64,000 nucleotides of DNA from DATKWD01 sp035529695 (GCA_035529695.1 DATKWD010000019.1:1-64000), one strand, 5' to 3'; positions 7,699-18,381 are shown, counted from the stretch's first letter. Notes: generated by a model from the letters alone, not told the origin. Made by a program: numbers and translations.

Positions 7699-10281
7699 AT
7701 GGGCGTCCTCGCCATGACCACTTCGTCCGTGCTCCCTGACCCGTCGGCGCGTTCCGACCCGGACGAACCGCTGCCCGAGCCTGAACCGGCGGAGCCTCAG
7801 GCCGACCCGGCGGTCGATGCCGCCCGGCAGCGCTGGATCCGCAACGGCGTCGATGTGGCGGTCGTGGCGTTGTGTGTGGTGTTCATCGTCGGGCCGCTCC
7901 ACCCCGATCTGTTGCTCACGAACAGCACCCCCGCCGGCGGCGACATGGGTGCACATGTCTGGGCACCGGCGTTCCTCCGTGACGAGCTGTTGCCGAGCTT
8001 GCGTCTCTCGGGTTGGACGCCCGACTGGTACGCCGGATTCCCGGCCTTTCAGTTCTACATGGTCGTTCCGTCGCTGATGATCGTCGCGGTGAACAGCGGG
8101 GTCCAGGGCTGGCTCGCCATCGTCCCGTTCATCGTGTCGCTGGCGATCGGACTGCCCTCGATCCTGCGTCTCGAAGGTCGCCGTCGCATCGTGGGCGTCA
8201 CGATCGCGCTGCTGGTCGCGGTGTTGGGCATCGGTGTTCCCTACGGGGTGGCCTTCAAATGGGTCACGGTCTCAGGCGTGCTCACCCTGCCACTGGCGGC
8301 CTACGTCTTCGGCCGGTTGATCCGGTTTCGATCGCCGGGGCCCGCAGTGCTCGCGGTGGCGACGGTGCCGTTCCTGTTCGACCGCGGGTTCACCATCTAC
8401 GGCGGCAACATCCCCAGCACGCTGGCGGGTGAGTTCGCGTTCTCGATCTCGCTGTCGATCGCGCTGTTGTATCTGGGGTTCCTCGCCCGCGGACTCGAGA
8501 CGGGTCAGTACCGAGCGACGTCGGCGGTTCTGCTCGCTCTGACCGGGCTCTGCCACCTGATCCCGGCGTTCTTCGCGCTGGCAGGCACCGCGGTCCTCCT
8601 GCTGATGCGGATGGCCTCGACCCGGTCGGCCCGCTCGATCGGCCGCAGTGTCGGCTGGGCCGCGGTGGTGGGACTCGTCGGGGGACTCCTGTCGGCGTTC
8701 TGGGTGCTGCCCTTCTTCTGGCAACGCACCTTCCTGAACGACATGGGCTGGGAGAAGCTGGCGGTCCGCGGGGCCGATCAGGCCATCTGGACGTGGCTGC
8801 GCGAGGACATCCAGCCGCACTTGCTCCCCGAGAGCATCACGTGGGCCGTCTTCCTGGCGGTCATCGGCATCGTGCTGTCGATCGTGTTCAAGATCCGGAT
8901 CGGAGTCTTCCTCACCGTGATGGCAGCGGTGATCGCGGTGGGCTTCGTGTTCCTCCCGGAAGGGCGCCTCTGGAACGCTCGCATCCTGCCCTTCTACTAC
9001 CTGTGCATCTACATGCTGGCGGCGGTCGGGGTCACCGAGGTCGGCCGGAGCCTGGCGCTCATCGCGTCGCCCGAACCCGTCGAGGGCGGCCCCGATCAAC
9101 AACCTCATCGATGGCTCGAGTGGGTCACCGCTCCGATGAGCTTCGCAGCCGTCGCGGTGGTCGTCGGTCTGCCGCTCGCGGCGTTGCCCCTGGGGTCGAC
9201 CGCCGAGGACGGCACCTACCGCTGGCTCGGACTGTCGACCGCCGACGACAGCTTCGTGCCGGGCTGGGCCGAGTGGAACTACCGCGGCTACGAAGGCAAG
9301 GACGCCTACCCCGAGTACCACGGCATCGTGACCGAGATGGACCGCGTGGGCGACTCCAACGGCTGCGGTCGGTCGATGTGGGAGTACCAGAAGGAGCTCG
9401 ACCGCTACGGCACCCCGATGGCCCTCATGCTGCTGCCGTTCTGGACCGAGGGGTGCATCGGCTCGATGGAGGGCCTCTACTTCGAGGCGTCGTCGACGAC
9501 CCCGTTCCACTTCCTCCTCCAGTCCGAGCTCTCCGCCGCACCGAGCAACGCACAGCGCGACCTGCCCTACCGGCAGTTCGACATCGACGCGGGAGTCGAT
9601 CACCTCCAACTCTTCGGCGTTCGCTACTACCTGGCCACCTCGACGCAGGCGATCACCGCGGCGTCGACCCACCCTGACCTGACCGAGGTGGGGTCGAGTG
9701 GCCCCTGGGTCGTCTACGAGGTCGCCGATGCACCGCTGGTCGAGGGGGTCGACGCGGTTCCTGCCGTGACGACGAGCAGCAACGCCCAGGACGAGTGGCT
9801 GTGCGACGGCCTCGACGTCAAGACCGAGTCGGGGCTCCGCGGCACCAACCCGACATGCAGCGGTCCTGCGCTCGATTGGTTCCAGAGCGACCCCGACGAG
9901 CAGGTCTTCGTCGCGTCCGACGGCCCCGACGAGTGGGAGCGGGTCGACTACCCGACACCGCCCGTGCGCACGCCCATCGAGCCGGCGGTCGTCACCGACG
10001 TCGTCGCCGACACGAACTCGATCTCCTTCGAGGTCGACCGGGTGGGTGCGCCGGTGCTCGTGAAGGCGTCGTACTTCCCCAACTGGGAGGTCAGCGGCGG
10101 CGACGGGCCGTATCGGGTGGCACCGAACCTGATGCTGGTCGTGCCGACCGACACCAACGTCGAGCTGACGTTCGGCCGCGAGGCCATCGACTGGATTGCG
10201 TGGCTGCTGACGCTGGTCGGCATCGGCATGGTGATCGCGCTCGTCCGTCGCGGTGACCGCTGGCTCACCCTCGGGAGCTGA
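7699..10281 (+). CDS. Polytopic membrane protein, GT-C-like / PTPS-related domain type
   Basis: An 860-residue protein with a proline/glutamate-rich cytosolic N-terminus, about a dozen hydrophobic segments between residues 50 and 500, and a large extracytoplasmic C-terminal domain ending in a last helix. The first loop holds GGDMGAHVW, then LSGWTPDWYAGFP. An acidic loop after the first helix followed by W-x-P-x-W-Y-x-G-F-P is typical of GT-C glycosyltransferase-like proteins annotated as 6-pyruvoyl-tetrahydropterin-synthase-related membrane proteins. A role in envelope polysaccharide assembly is inferred. It is followed 5 nt later by the GtrA-GT2 gene. A second ATG at 7714 is an alternative start. 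Confidence 0.65.
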   Translation: MGVLAMTTSSVLPDPSARSDPDEPLPEPEPAEPQADPAVDAARQRWIRNGVDVAVVALCVVFIVGPLHPDLLLTNSTPAGGDMGAHVWAPAFLRDELLPSLRLSGWTPDWYAGFPAFQFYMVVPSLMIVAVNSGVQGWLAIVPFIVSLAIGLPSILRLEGRRRIVGVTIALLVAVLGIGVPYGVAFKWVTVSGVLTLPLAAYVFGRLIRFRSPGPAVLAVATVPFLFDRGFTIYGGNIPSTLAGEFAFSISLSIALLYLGFLARGLETGQYRATSAVLLALTGLCHLIPAFFALAGTAVLLLMRMASTRSARSIGRSVGWAAVVGLVGGLLSAFWVLPFFWQRTFLNDMGWEKLAVRGADQAIWTWLREDIQPHLLPESITWAVFLAVIGIVLSIVFKIRIGVFLTVMAAVIAVGFVFLPEGRLWNARILPFYYLCIYMLAAVGVTEVGRSLALIASPEPVEGGPDQQPHRWLEWVTAPMSFAAVAVVVGLPLAALPLGSTAEDGTYRWLGLSTADDSFVPGWAEWNYRGYEGKDAYPEYHGIVTEMDRVGDSNGCGRSMWEYQKELDRYGTPMALMLLPFWTEGCIGSMEGLYFEASSTTPFHFLLQSELSAAPSNAQRDLPYRQFDIDAGVDHLQLFGVRYYLATSTQAITAASTHPDLTEVGSSGPWVVYEVADAPLVEGVDAVPAVTTSSNAQDEWLCDGLDVKTESGLRGTNPTCSGPALDWFQSDPDEQVFVASDGPDEWERVDYPTPPVRTPIEPAVVTDVVADTNSISFEVDRVGAPVLVKASYFPNWEVSGGDGPYRVAPNLMLVVPTDTNVELTFGREAIDWIAWLLTLVGIGMVIALVRRGDRWLTLGS

Positions 10282-10286
10282 CCGAC

Positions 10287-11480
10287 GTGCGACAGCTCGT
10301 GGCGCGGTTCGTGCTCGTTGCCCTCGTGCCCACCGCGGTCGACATCGGCCTGCTCGTCTGGCTGCGAGTCGGACTCGGTTGGGTGCTCGTCGTCGCCGAC
10401 CTGACCGCGATCGCCACGGCAACGGTCGTGTCGTATGCGATGCACCGGTCGATCACGTTCGGTCGCGACAGCTTCGTACGATGGGTGCAGATGCCCTGGG
10501 CCTTCGCGGCCGTCGCCGGATTGGCCGCGATGATCGACGTCGCCGTGCTGCAGAGCGCCTTCGTCCTCACCGGGTTCGACACGGTGGCCGGACTGGTGGC
10601 CGCCAAGGTCATCTCGCTCGGGTGTGCTGCGCTGGTGCGCTTCGGGGGGTACCGCACCGTGTTGACCGGCGAGGTCCGGAGCTATGTGTCCGAACCCGGA
10701 CCACCGCTCGTCATCGACGGGGGCACCGACGTGTCGATCGTGGTCCCGGCGTTCTCCGAAGAAGCCGGCATCGCCACGACCGTCGCCGAGCTCCGTCAGG
10801 CCGCGATCGCCGACGGTCGCCAGGTCGAGATCGTCATCGTGGATGACGGGTCGCGGGACGCCACGGCCGATCGTGCGCTCGAGGCCGGAGCCGACCAGGT
10901 CGTCGTGCTCGCAGAGAACTGCGGGAAGGGAGCGGCGGTTCGTGCGGGAATGCTGGCGGCTCGGGGTCGGGTGGTGGTGTTCACCGACGCCGACCTCGCC
11001 TATGCCCCCGAAGTCGTCCTCGGCACCGCCGACCTCGTCGACGCCGGCTGGGACGTCGTCGTCGGCGACCGCCGACATCCGGACGCGGCGGGCCGATCAG
11101 GGGCCAACACGCTGAGGTCACTCGGAAGTCGCGCCATCAATCTGGCGACCTACGCGGTGCTCCTGGGCAGCTACCGCGACACGCAGTGCGGGCTGAAGGC
11201 GTTTCGGGGCGATGTGGCCCGCAGCATCTTCGCGCGCACCCGCCTCGACGGGTTCGCCTTCGACGTCGAGGTCTTTCACCTGATCGAGCGCGATCGTCTT
11301 TCGCTGCGGAGCATCCCGGTGCAGGCCCGCCACTCCGAGCGCTCGACGGTGAGCGTCGGCCGTGATGCAGTTCGGATGTTGCGAGATCTGTGGAGGGTTC
11401 GTCGCTGGTCGTCGACCGGCGTGTACGAGCAGTCCGAGCTCGCGACGCGGCGTTGGGTAGGTTCCGGGCCCCATGGCTGA
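10287..11480 (+). CDS. GtrA-like flippase domain fused to a GT2 dolichyl-phosphate-glucose synthase-type glycosyltransferase
   Basis: Residues about 1-130 hold four hydrophobic segments of the GtrA type. From about 148 there is a GT2 catalytic domain: DVSIVVPAFSEE, then IVIVDDGSRDAT, then VVFTDADLAYAPEV, with the nucleotide-binding DDGS and the metal-binding DAD. A conserved TQCGLKAF and FDVEVFHL follow. GT2 enzymes of this kind load a sugar onto polyprenyl phosphate, and GtrA proteins are thought to flip that lipid-linked sugar, so one polypeptide could do both steps. It starts with GTG 5 nt after the upstream gene and overlaps manB by 8 nt. Confidence 0.85.
   Translation: MRQLVARFVLVALVPTAVDIGLLVWLRVGLGWVLVVADLTAIATATVVSYAMHRSITFGRDSFVRWVQMPWAFAAVAGLAAMIDVAVLQSAFVLTGFDTVAGLVAAKVISLGCAALVRFGGYRTVLTGEVRSYVSEPGPPLVIDGGTDVSIVVPAFSEEAGIATTVAELRQAAIADGRQVEIVIVDDGSRDATADRALEAGADQVVVLAENCGKGAAVRAGMLAARGRVVVFTDADLAYAPEVVLGTADLVDAGWDVVVGDRRHPDAAGRSGANTLRSLGSRAINLATYAVLLGSYRDTQCGLKAFRGDVARSIFARTRLDGFAFDVEVFHLIERDRLSLRSIPVQARHSERSTVSVGRDAVRMLRDLWRVRRWSSTGVYEQSELATRRWVGSGPHG
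11458..11463 (+). promoter_or_regulatory. -10 box (TAGGTT) of manB, inside the upstream gene
   Basis: TAGGTT lies 9 nt before the manB ATG, within the 3' end of the GtrA-GT2 gene. It suggests that manB also has its own leaderless promoter besides readthrough. Confidence 0.4.
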
Positions 11481-12822
11481 TCTCGACGCAATCTTCAAGG
11501 CCTACGACATCCGCGGGACGACCCCCGATCAGTTCGATGCCCCGACGGCTCGAGCCATCGGTGCCGCGTTCGCCCGGCTGGTCGTCGCCGACGAAGGCGC
11601 CGATCGGGCGATCGTGGCTCGCGACATGCGCCCGAGCGGTGTTGCACTCGTCGAGGCGTTCACTGACGGGGTGCTCTCGCAAGGTCTCGACGTGATCGAC
11701 GTCGGACTCGCGTCGACCGACCTGTTGTACTTCGCATCAGGATCCCTTGATGCCCCCGGCGCCATGTTCACCGCGTCGCACAACCCCGCCGAGTACAACG
11801 GGATCAAGATGTGCTTCTCGTCGGCACGGCCGATCGGCGAGGACTCGGGACTGCGTGCCATCAAGGACGACGTGGCCGAAGCGACGCCCGATGCCGAGGT
11901 CGCACGAGGCACGCGTCACGAGGACGACTTGCTGGCCGCCTTCGCGGACCACGTCCGATCGTTCATCGACGTGAGCCGGTTGCGGCCCCTGAAGGTGGTC
12001 GCCGACACGGCCAACGGCATGGGTGGGCTCGTGGTCCCAGCCGTGTTCGAAGGGCTCCCGATCGACCTCGAGGTCATGTACGGCGATCTCGACGGCACCT
12101 TTCCGAACCACCCGGCCGATCCGATCCAGATCGAGAACCAGGCCGACCTCCGTGCTCGGGTCGTGGAGACCGGTGCCGACGTCGGCCTGGCTTTCGACGG
12201 CGATGCCGACCGGGTCTTCCTGATCGACGATCAGGGCGAACCGCTGTCGGGCTCGATCACCACCGCCATCGTGGCCAAGGGGGTGCTCGACAAGGAACCC
12301 GGCTCGACGATCCTGCACAACCTGATCTGCTCCAAGACCGTCGCCGAGGTCGTGGCCGAGCACGGAGGGACCGCGATTCAGACCAGGGTCGGGCACAGCT
12401 TCATCAAGGCCGAGATGGCGTCGACGGGTGCGGCCTTCGGCGGCGAGCACAGTGCGCACTACTACTTCCGTGACAACTGGCGCGCCGACTCGGGGGCCAT
12501 CGCGGCGCTCGTCGTCCTCGAGCAGCTCAGTCTGGCCGGGGTGCCGCTCTCGGAGCTCCGCGTTCCCTACGACCGATACGCCGCGTCTGGCGAGATCAAC
12601 ACGAGGGTCGATGATCCTCAGGCCGTGATCGAGCGGGTTGCTGCCGCGTACCCCGACGCCGACCAGCATCGGCTCGACGGGCTCACCGTCGATTTCGGCG
12701 GCTGGTGGTTCAACCTCAGGCCGTCGAACACCGAACCGTTGCTCAGGCTCAACCTCGAAGCGCCGACGCGCGCCGAATGTGACGCACGCGTCGCCGAGGT
12801 ACAGGCACTGATGGGCGGCTGA
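11473..12822 (+). CDS. manB: Phosphomannomutase/phosphoglucomutase
   Basis: A 449-residue alpha-D-phosphohexomutase. The phosphoserine loop TASHNP is at residues 100-105 (Ser102), the metal-binding loop DGDADR is near residue 240, the sugar-binding loop reads GEHSAHYYF, and the phosphate-binding loop RPSNTEP is near the end. It interconverts mannose-6-phosphate and mannose-1-phosphate (possibly also the glucose forms), feeding GDP-mannose synthesis. It lies directly upstream of manA and next to a PGI/PMI-like gene, so this stretch supplies activated mannose for the glycosyltransferases upstream. Confidence 0.93.
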   Translation: MADLDAIFKAYDIRGTTPDQFDAPTARAIGAAFARLVVADEGADRAIVARDMRPSGVALVEAFTDGVLSQGLDVIDVGLASTDLLYFASGSLDAPGAMFTASHNPAEYNGIKMCFSSARPIGEDSGLRAIKDDVAEATPDAEVARGTRHEDDLLAAFADHVRSFIDVSRLRPLKVVADTANGMGGLVVPAVFEGLPIDLEVMYGDLDGTFPNHPADPIQIENQADLRARVVETGADVGLAFDGDADRVFLIDDQGEPLSGSITTAIVAKGVLDKEPGSTILHNLICSKTVAEVVAEHGGTAIQTRVGHSFIKAEMASTGAAFGGEHSAHYYFRDNWRADSGAIAALVVLEQLSLAGVPLSELRVPYDRYAASGEINTRVDDPQAVIERVAAAYPDADQHRLDGLTVDFGGWWFNLRPSNTEPLLRLNLEAPTRAECDARVAEVQALMGG

Positions 12823-12823
12823 G

Positions 12824-13966
12824 GTGAAACGGATCGACGGGGTCGTGCAGCACTACTCGTGGGGCCATCGGTCGGCCATCGCCGACCTGGTGGGTCGGGC
12901 TCCGTCGGGTGAGCCCGACGCGGAGCTCTGGCTGGGTGCACACCCGAGCGCGCCCAGCCCGACTGCCGGCAGTGCACCCCTCGATGCACTGATCGCCGCC
13001 GACCCCGTCGGGACCCTCGGGGCCGAGACCGCCGACACCCACGGTGAGCTCCCGTTCCTGCTGAAGATCATCGCGGCCGCGGAACCACTGTCGATCCAGG
13101 CGCATCCGAACGCAGCGCAGGCTCGTGCCGGATTCGAGCGTGAGAACGCAGCCGGGATCGCCTTGGACGCCCCCGACCGGACCTACCGGGACGCCAATCC
13201 GAAGCCCGAGCTCGTCTGCGCACTCACCACCTTCGAGGCACTCTGCGGCTTCCGACCCCTGGCAGGGACGCGTGATCTCTTCGATGCGCTCGGCGACGGC
13301 GTCGAGTCGGTCGTCGAGCGGCTTCACGGCCCCGGCACGGACGCCGAAGTGCTGGCCGACACCATGGCCTGGCTGCTGCGAGAAGCTTCCGAGGAGGTCG
13401 TGATGGCGTGCCTCGAAGCGTGCCGCATGCTCGGGCGTCCGGGGTGGGCGGTCGAGGCCCAGACAGCCATCGATGCGGCCACCCACCACGGCCCCGATCC
13501 GGGTGTGGTCGTGTCGTTGCTGCTCAACCGGATCACGCTCGGACCGGGGGAGGCGTTGGCGCTCGGTCCCGGCAACCTCCACGCGTACCTGTCGGGCATG
13601 GCGGTCGAGGTGATGGCAAACAGCGACAACGTCGTCCGCGGCGGCCTGACCCGCAAGCACGTCGACATCGACGAGCTCCTGGCAGTGGTCGACTGCACCC
13701 CGGCCCCACCGGAGGTCCAACGACCGGACGACTGGAACCACCGCTACCGCAGCGGTGCGAAGGAGTTCACGCTGCATCGCTACGAGGTCGGAGGGGGTCG
13801 CAGCGTGGCGTGGCAGCGAGACGCGCCGGCGATCGCGCTCGTCACCCGTGGGGCGGCCGCGGCGAACGGCGAACCTCTCGAGCGCGGTGAGGCATTGTTC
13901 CTGGCGGCAAACGACGAGGTGACCTTCTCCGGTGACGCCGAGGTGTTCCTCGCGACCACCGGGTGA
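12824..13966 (+). CDS. manA: Mannose-6-phosphate isomerase, class I
   Basis: A 380-residue cupin-type isomerase starting with GTG one base after the manB stop. Metal and substrate motifs are visible: IQAHPN, DANPKPEL with CGFRP, GNLHAYLSG, and NSDNVVRGGLTRKH. It converts fructose-6-phosphate to mannose-6-phosphate, the substrate of the manB product, and length and motif order match class I enzymes. It is tightly coupled to manB. Confidence 0.93.
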   Translation: MKRIDGVVQHYSWGHRSAIADLVGRAPSGEPDAELWLGAHPSAPSPTAGSAPLDALIAADPVGTLGAETADTHGELPFLLKIIAAAEPLSIQAHPNAAQARAGFERENAAGIALDAPDRTYRDANPKPELVCALTTFEALCGFRPLAGTRDLFDALGDGVESVVERLHGPGTDAEVLADTMAWLLREASEEVVMACLEACRMLGRPGWAVEAQTAIDAATHHGPDPGVVVSLLLNRITLGPGEALALGPGNLHAYLSGMAVEVMANSDNVVRGGLTRKHVDIDELLAVVDCTPAPPEVQRPDDWNHRYRSGAKEFTLHRYEVGGGRSVAWQRDAPAIALVTRGAAAANGEPLERGEALFLAANDEVTFSGDAEVFLATTG

Positions 13967-13979
13967 GGTGATCTCGCGC

Positions 13980-14648
13980 TCAGAGGTTCTTGAGCGCCTC
14001 ACGCCTGGTGAGGGCCGACAGCTCCTCGGCGTGTGCATCGACGAACGTGCGGATCGCGTCGGGATCGGTCTTGGCGTACTCACGCAATGCCCAACCGATG
14101 GCCTTGCGGATGAAGAACTCCTCGTCCGACCCGCGGCGCAGGGCATAGGTGAACAGCCGGGAGGTGTCGGTGTCGGACTTCCAGCGGAGTTGGTGGAGGA
14201 TGGAGGTGCGGGCCAACCAGATGTCGTCGGCGTCGATCCATCGGTCCATCACCTCGGCCAGCTCGCGATGTCGGTGGACCATCGTCCCGATCACGTGGGC
14301 AGCGAGCGCATCGACGGTGTCCCACCACGAGTTGGTGGTGATGAGCGCCTCCACCCGAGCCAGGTGTGCGGCGTCGAGCCGCGTCGCCTCGCGAGCGAGC
14401 ACATCGGTACCGACGTAGTGGAACTCTCGCTCGCGTTGCCTCCAGCAGGTCTCGACGAAGCGAAGGACCTCGGCGATCCGGGCCGCGTCGGCCTCGGCCA
14501 TCCACGGCTTCGACACCTTGCGTCGCTCAGGGGTCTTGACGCCGAGAAAGGCGAAGCGGTGCTTCATGTAGGCAGCCATGGGCTCAGCCCGATCGCCATC
14601 GGCGACCGCGGTCAGCTCACGTCGCAGTGAGTCGATGCTCAGCACCAC
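13980..14648 (-). CDS. DNA alkylation repair protein (AlkD-like HEAT repeat)
   Basis: An alpha-helical HEAT-like protein of about 222 residues. It carries motifs of the AlkD/PF08713 family: FLGVKTPERRKVSK, SWWDTVDALA, IWLARTSILHQL and EEFFIRKAIGWALREYAK. The W-D pair and the conserved Arg belong to the family's DNA-binding groove, and AlkD excises bulky or cationic alkylated bases. It is the only minus-strand gene inside an otherwise plus-strand block. The start is uncertain: GTG at 14648 has a CACACT box 6 nt upstream, and a TTG at 14669 is possible. Confidence 0.85.
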   Translation of the reverse strand: MVLSIDSLRRELTAVADGDRAEPMAAYMKHRFAFLGVKTPERRKVSKPWMAEADAARIAEVLRFVETCWRQREREFHYVGTDVLAREATRLDAAHLARVEALITTNSWWDTVDALAAHVIGTMVHRHRELAEVMDRWIDADDIWLARTSILHQLRWKSDTDTSRLFTYALRRGSDEEFFIRKAIGWALREYAKTDPDAIRTFVDAHAEELSALTRREALKNL

Positions 14649-14670
14649 CTGGAAAGTGTGGCCCACCAAC

Positions 14671-14676
14671 TACGTT
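14671..14676 (+). promoter_or_regulatory. -10 box (TACGTT) of the Trm112-like gene
   Basis: TACGTT ends 7 nt before the ATG at 14684, which suggests a leaderless start for the Trm112-SIS pair. Confidence 0.5.
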
Positions 14677-14683
14677 GGCGGCG

Positions 14684-14920
14684 ATGGCACTCTCTCCGAC
14701 CCTTCTCGAGATCCTGGCCTGTCCCGAAGACAAGGGCCCGTTGCTCTACTTCGAGGACGAGAACTCGCTCTACAACCCGCGCCTCAAGCGCCGTTACGAC
14801 ATTCGCGAGGACATCCCGATCATGTTGATCGACGAGGCCGACAACGTCGACGATCCCGAACATGATCGCCTGATGGCCAAGGCTGCCGCCGACGGCATCG
14901 AGCCAACGTTCTCGGCCTGA
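14684..14920 (+). CDS. Trm112-like small protein
   Basis: A 78-residue protein with the bacterial Trm112/UPF0434 layout: LLEILACPEDKGPL near the start and RRYDIREDIPIMLIDEA in the middle. In eukaryotes Trm112 activates methyltransferases; the bacterial role is not settled. Only one Cys (in CPEDKG) is present, so the usual zinc knuckle is absent. It is followed 5 nt later by the SIS isomerase gene, an arrangement conserved in actinobacteria. Confidence 0.85.
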   Translation: MALSPTLLEILACPEDKGPLLYFEDENSLYNPRLKRRYDIREDIPIMLIDEADNVDDPEHDRLMAKAAADGIEPTFSA

Positions 14921-14925
14921 CGTCG

Positions 14926-15975
14926 ATGGTCGACCGACCTCCTGAGCTGACCGGGCTCGACAGCCTCGGTGTCGTCGGGCCCACGCTCGCCCTCGCCGAG
15001 ATGGTCGAGGCCGCTGCCGCCAACGTGGGTGAGATCGCCGGGCTGCCCGCGCACGAGGACATCGAGCACGTCGTGCTCCTGGGCGCAGGCGACGCAGGCG
15101 TCGCCGCTGAGTTCGTCGCGGCGGTCGGCGATCCGTTCGGCTCGGTGCCCTGCATCGTGGTCGAGGGCTACTCGGCGCCCACGTTCGTGTCCGAATCGAC
15201 GCTGTGCATCGCGTTGTCGCGTTCGGGAGAGACCGAGGAGACGCTCGAGGCCGCCGAGGGAGCGGCAGTGGCCGGGGCTCGGATGGTGGTGGTCGGAGGC
15301 GGCGGCCGCCTGGTCGAACTCGGGCGAGCCTGGGAAGCTCCGGTGATCGAGATCGATCCCGCCCTCCCGACCGAGCGGGCTGCGCTGGGTGCGCTTGCCA
15401 TCCCGCCGATGCTGGTGCTCGAACAGACGGGCCTGTGGCCAGGCGCATCCGATTGGATCGCGCGGACGGTCGAGCAGCTTCGACGCCGCGAGGCCGAGCT
15501 CACCAAGCCCGACAGCGTCGCGGCACAGTTGGCCCGCACCATCGGTCGAACGATCCCGATCGTCTATGGCGCCGGCGAGATCGGTGGGGCGGCGGCACGC
15601 CGTTGGAAGGCGCAGTGCAACAAGAACGCCAAGATCCCCGCGTTCGCCGGCCGGCTGCCCGAGCTGACTCACGACGAGATTGCCGGGTGGGGTCAGCACG
15701 GCGACGTGACCCGGCAGGTGTTCACCGTGGTGCAGTTGCGTCACGAGGACGAGCACCCGCAGGTGATGCGGCGTTACGAGCTCATGCGTGATCTCATCGA
15801 CGAAGTCGTCCATGAGGTGGTGGACGTCGAGGCCGAAGGTGATGGCTCGGTCGCGCAGATGTTCGACTTGGCCTACATCGGCGACGTCGTGAGTCTCCAC
15901 CTCGCGATGAACGAGGGCACCGATCCGGGACCGGTTCCGGCCGTGGCTCGAGTCGAGTCCGAGCTCACCGACTGA
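14926..15975 (+). CDS. SIS domain protein, bifunctional phosphoglucose/phosphomannose isomerase type
   Basis: A 349-residue protein with two SIS-like halves. The N-terminal half has VVLLGAGDAGVAAEF and the phosphate-binding SRSGETEETLEA. The C-terminal half has the PGI/PMI-family signature QCNKNAKIPAF, then PELTHDEIAGW. Such enzymes isomerise glucose-6-P, fructose-6-P and mannose-6-P. In actinobacteria this gene regularly lies beside Trm112-like, manA and manB genes, so it probably supports mannose supply; true substrate specificity cannot be read from the sequence. Confidence 0.82.
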   Translation: MVDRPPELTGLDSLGVVGPTLALAEMVEAAAANVGEIAGLPAHEDIEHVVLLGAGDAGVAAEFVAAVGDPFGSVPCIVVEGYSAPTFVSESTLCIALSRSGETEETLEAAEGAAVAGARMVVVGGGGRLVELGRAWEAPVIEIDPALPTERAALGALAIPPMLVLEQTGLWPGASDWIARTVEQLRRREAELTKPDSVAAQLARTIGRTIPIVYGAGEIGGAAARRWKAQCNKNAKIPAFAGRLPELTHDEIAGWGQHGDVTRQVFTVVQLRHEDEHPQVMRRYELMRDLIDEVVHEVVDVEAEGDGSVAQMFDLAYIGDVVSLHLAMNEGTDPGPVPAVARVESELTD

Positions 15976-15988
15976 CGGGCGACTTGTC

Positions 15989-16798
15989 TCACCCGGCGTC
16001 GGGGAACCAACGCCCGAGCCAGGGCTCACAGTGCGCTTCGATGAGCCGATCGACATGTGATGGGTCGACCCGGTCGAGCACGTGGTGTTTCTGCCCCGCA
16101 CGGTTGCTGTGACTCTGCTCGGCTGCCAAGGTGGCGACGTCGACGCCGGCGAACTCGGCGAGGTGGTCGAGTGAGCGGCTGATCTCGTGGGTGCGGAGCA
16201 CCAGCAGGCGGTCATCGGGAACCGCTGACGCGAGTTCGAAGCTTCGACGCCACTTCTCGAGACGGGTGGCGATGGGCGGGAGCCCGAGCTGGCGGAGCTC
16301 TTCCTCCTCGGGTGGATACGGCAAGCCGTCCAGCTCCCGTTCAAGGACCCGCTTCCAGTCTCCGGCCGGCGTGTCGTCGATGCGATGGCTGTAGAACGAG
16401 TCGATCCAGCTCCTCGGCTCGCGGACGGTGAAGACGAAGCGGGCCCGCGGGAACAGCCGCACGAGATGGGGGGTGAAGGGCTGGTTCAGCTGGTTCGAGT
16501 CGACTTCGAGTCGGAGTCGGGCATCTCGGACCTCGAGTGCCGCCGCGACGGCGTCGGATGTCATCTCGCCCCGCTGCTCGGCCCGCAGGAGGTCCTCCAA
16601 CTCGCCGACGTCGGCTTCGTGAGCGGTCCGGTACTCCTGCTCGAAGATGGCAGCGAGGGAGACGGTTCCGGTCTTCGAGCTCCCGATCCCGATCAGGTGG
16701 AGACGCCGATCATCGCCGAGCCGGGTGGCCGGCTCGTGAGGTCGCCTCTGTTGCCGCTGCGAACCTCGGAAGCGGCGCACGTGGTCAGCGTCGCACAC
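15989..16798 (-). CDS. Sulfotransferase family protein
   Basis: The core begins LHLIGIGSSKTGTVSLA, a 5'-phosphosulfate-binding P-loop, and continues with ARFVFTVREPRSWIDSFYSH, the 3'-phosphate-binding segment of PAPS-dependent sulfotransferases. The gene is convergent with the SIS gene and divergent from ahcY. The start is uncertain: GTG codons at 16798 and 16780 and a GTG at 16873 that would overlap the ahcY leader are all in frame. The acceptor cannot be predicted. Confidence 0.8.
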   Translation of the reverse strand: MCDADHVRRFRGSQRQQRRPHEPATRLGDDRRLHLIGIGSSKTGTVSLAAIFEQEYRTAHEADVGELEDLLRAEQRGEMTSDAVAAALEVRDARLRLEVDSNQLNQPFTPHLVRLFPRARFVFTVREPRSWIDSFYSHRIDDTPAGDWKRVLERELDGLPYPPEEEELRQLGLPPIATRLEKWRRSFELASAVPDDRLLVLRTHEISRSLDHLAEFAGVDVATLAAEQSHSNRAGQKHHVLDRVDPSHVDRLIEAHCEPWLGRWFPDAG

Positions 16799-16828
16799 TT
16801 CGGACTCGGAATGCCCGCTCGTGGTCGG

Positions 16829-16834
16829 TACAGT
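16829..16834 (+). promoter_or_regulatory. Candidate -10 box (TACAGT) of ahcY
   Basis: TACAGT lies about 100 nt upstream of the ahcY ATG, giving a leader of roughly 95 nt, unlike the leaderless genes nearby. No clear -35 element is visible. Confidence 0.3.
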
Positions 16835-16935
16835 CTGAGGCTCCGGGCTGATCAGAGATGGTGCCGGTTGCACCCAGCCAGGTCCTCACCTACGTCGACG
16901 GCGCTCGCACGCGCCCCGAAGGAGAACAACCGAAC

Positions 16936-18381
<1,446 letters not shown>

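Noticed and set aside
16838..16935. Possible S-adenosylhomocysteine riboswitch upstream of ahcY
   Set aside because: The 3' part contains a GACGGCGCTCGC-like word resembling the family's end, but the matching 5' pseudoknot strand and the CAGGCTCG segment cannot be found. A covariance-model search would be needed to claim it.
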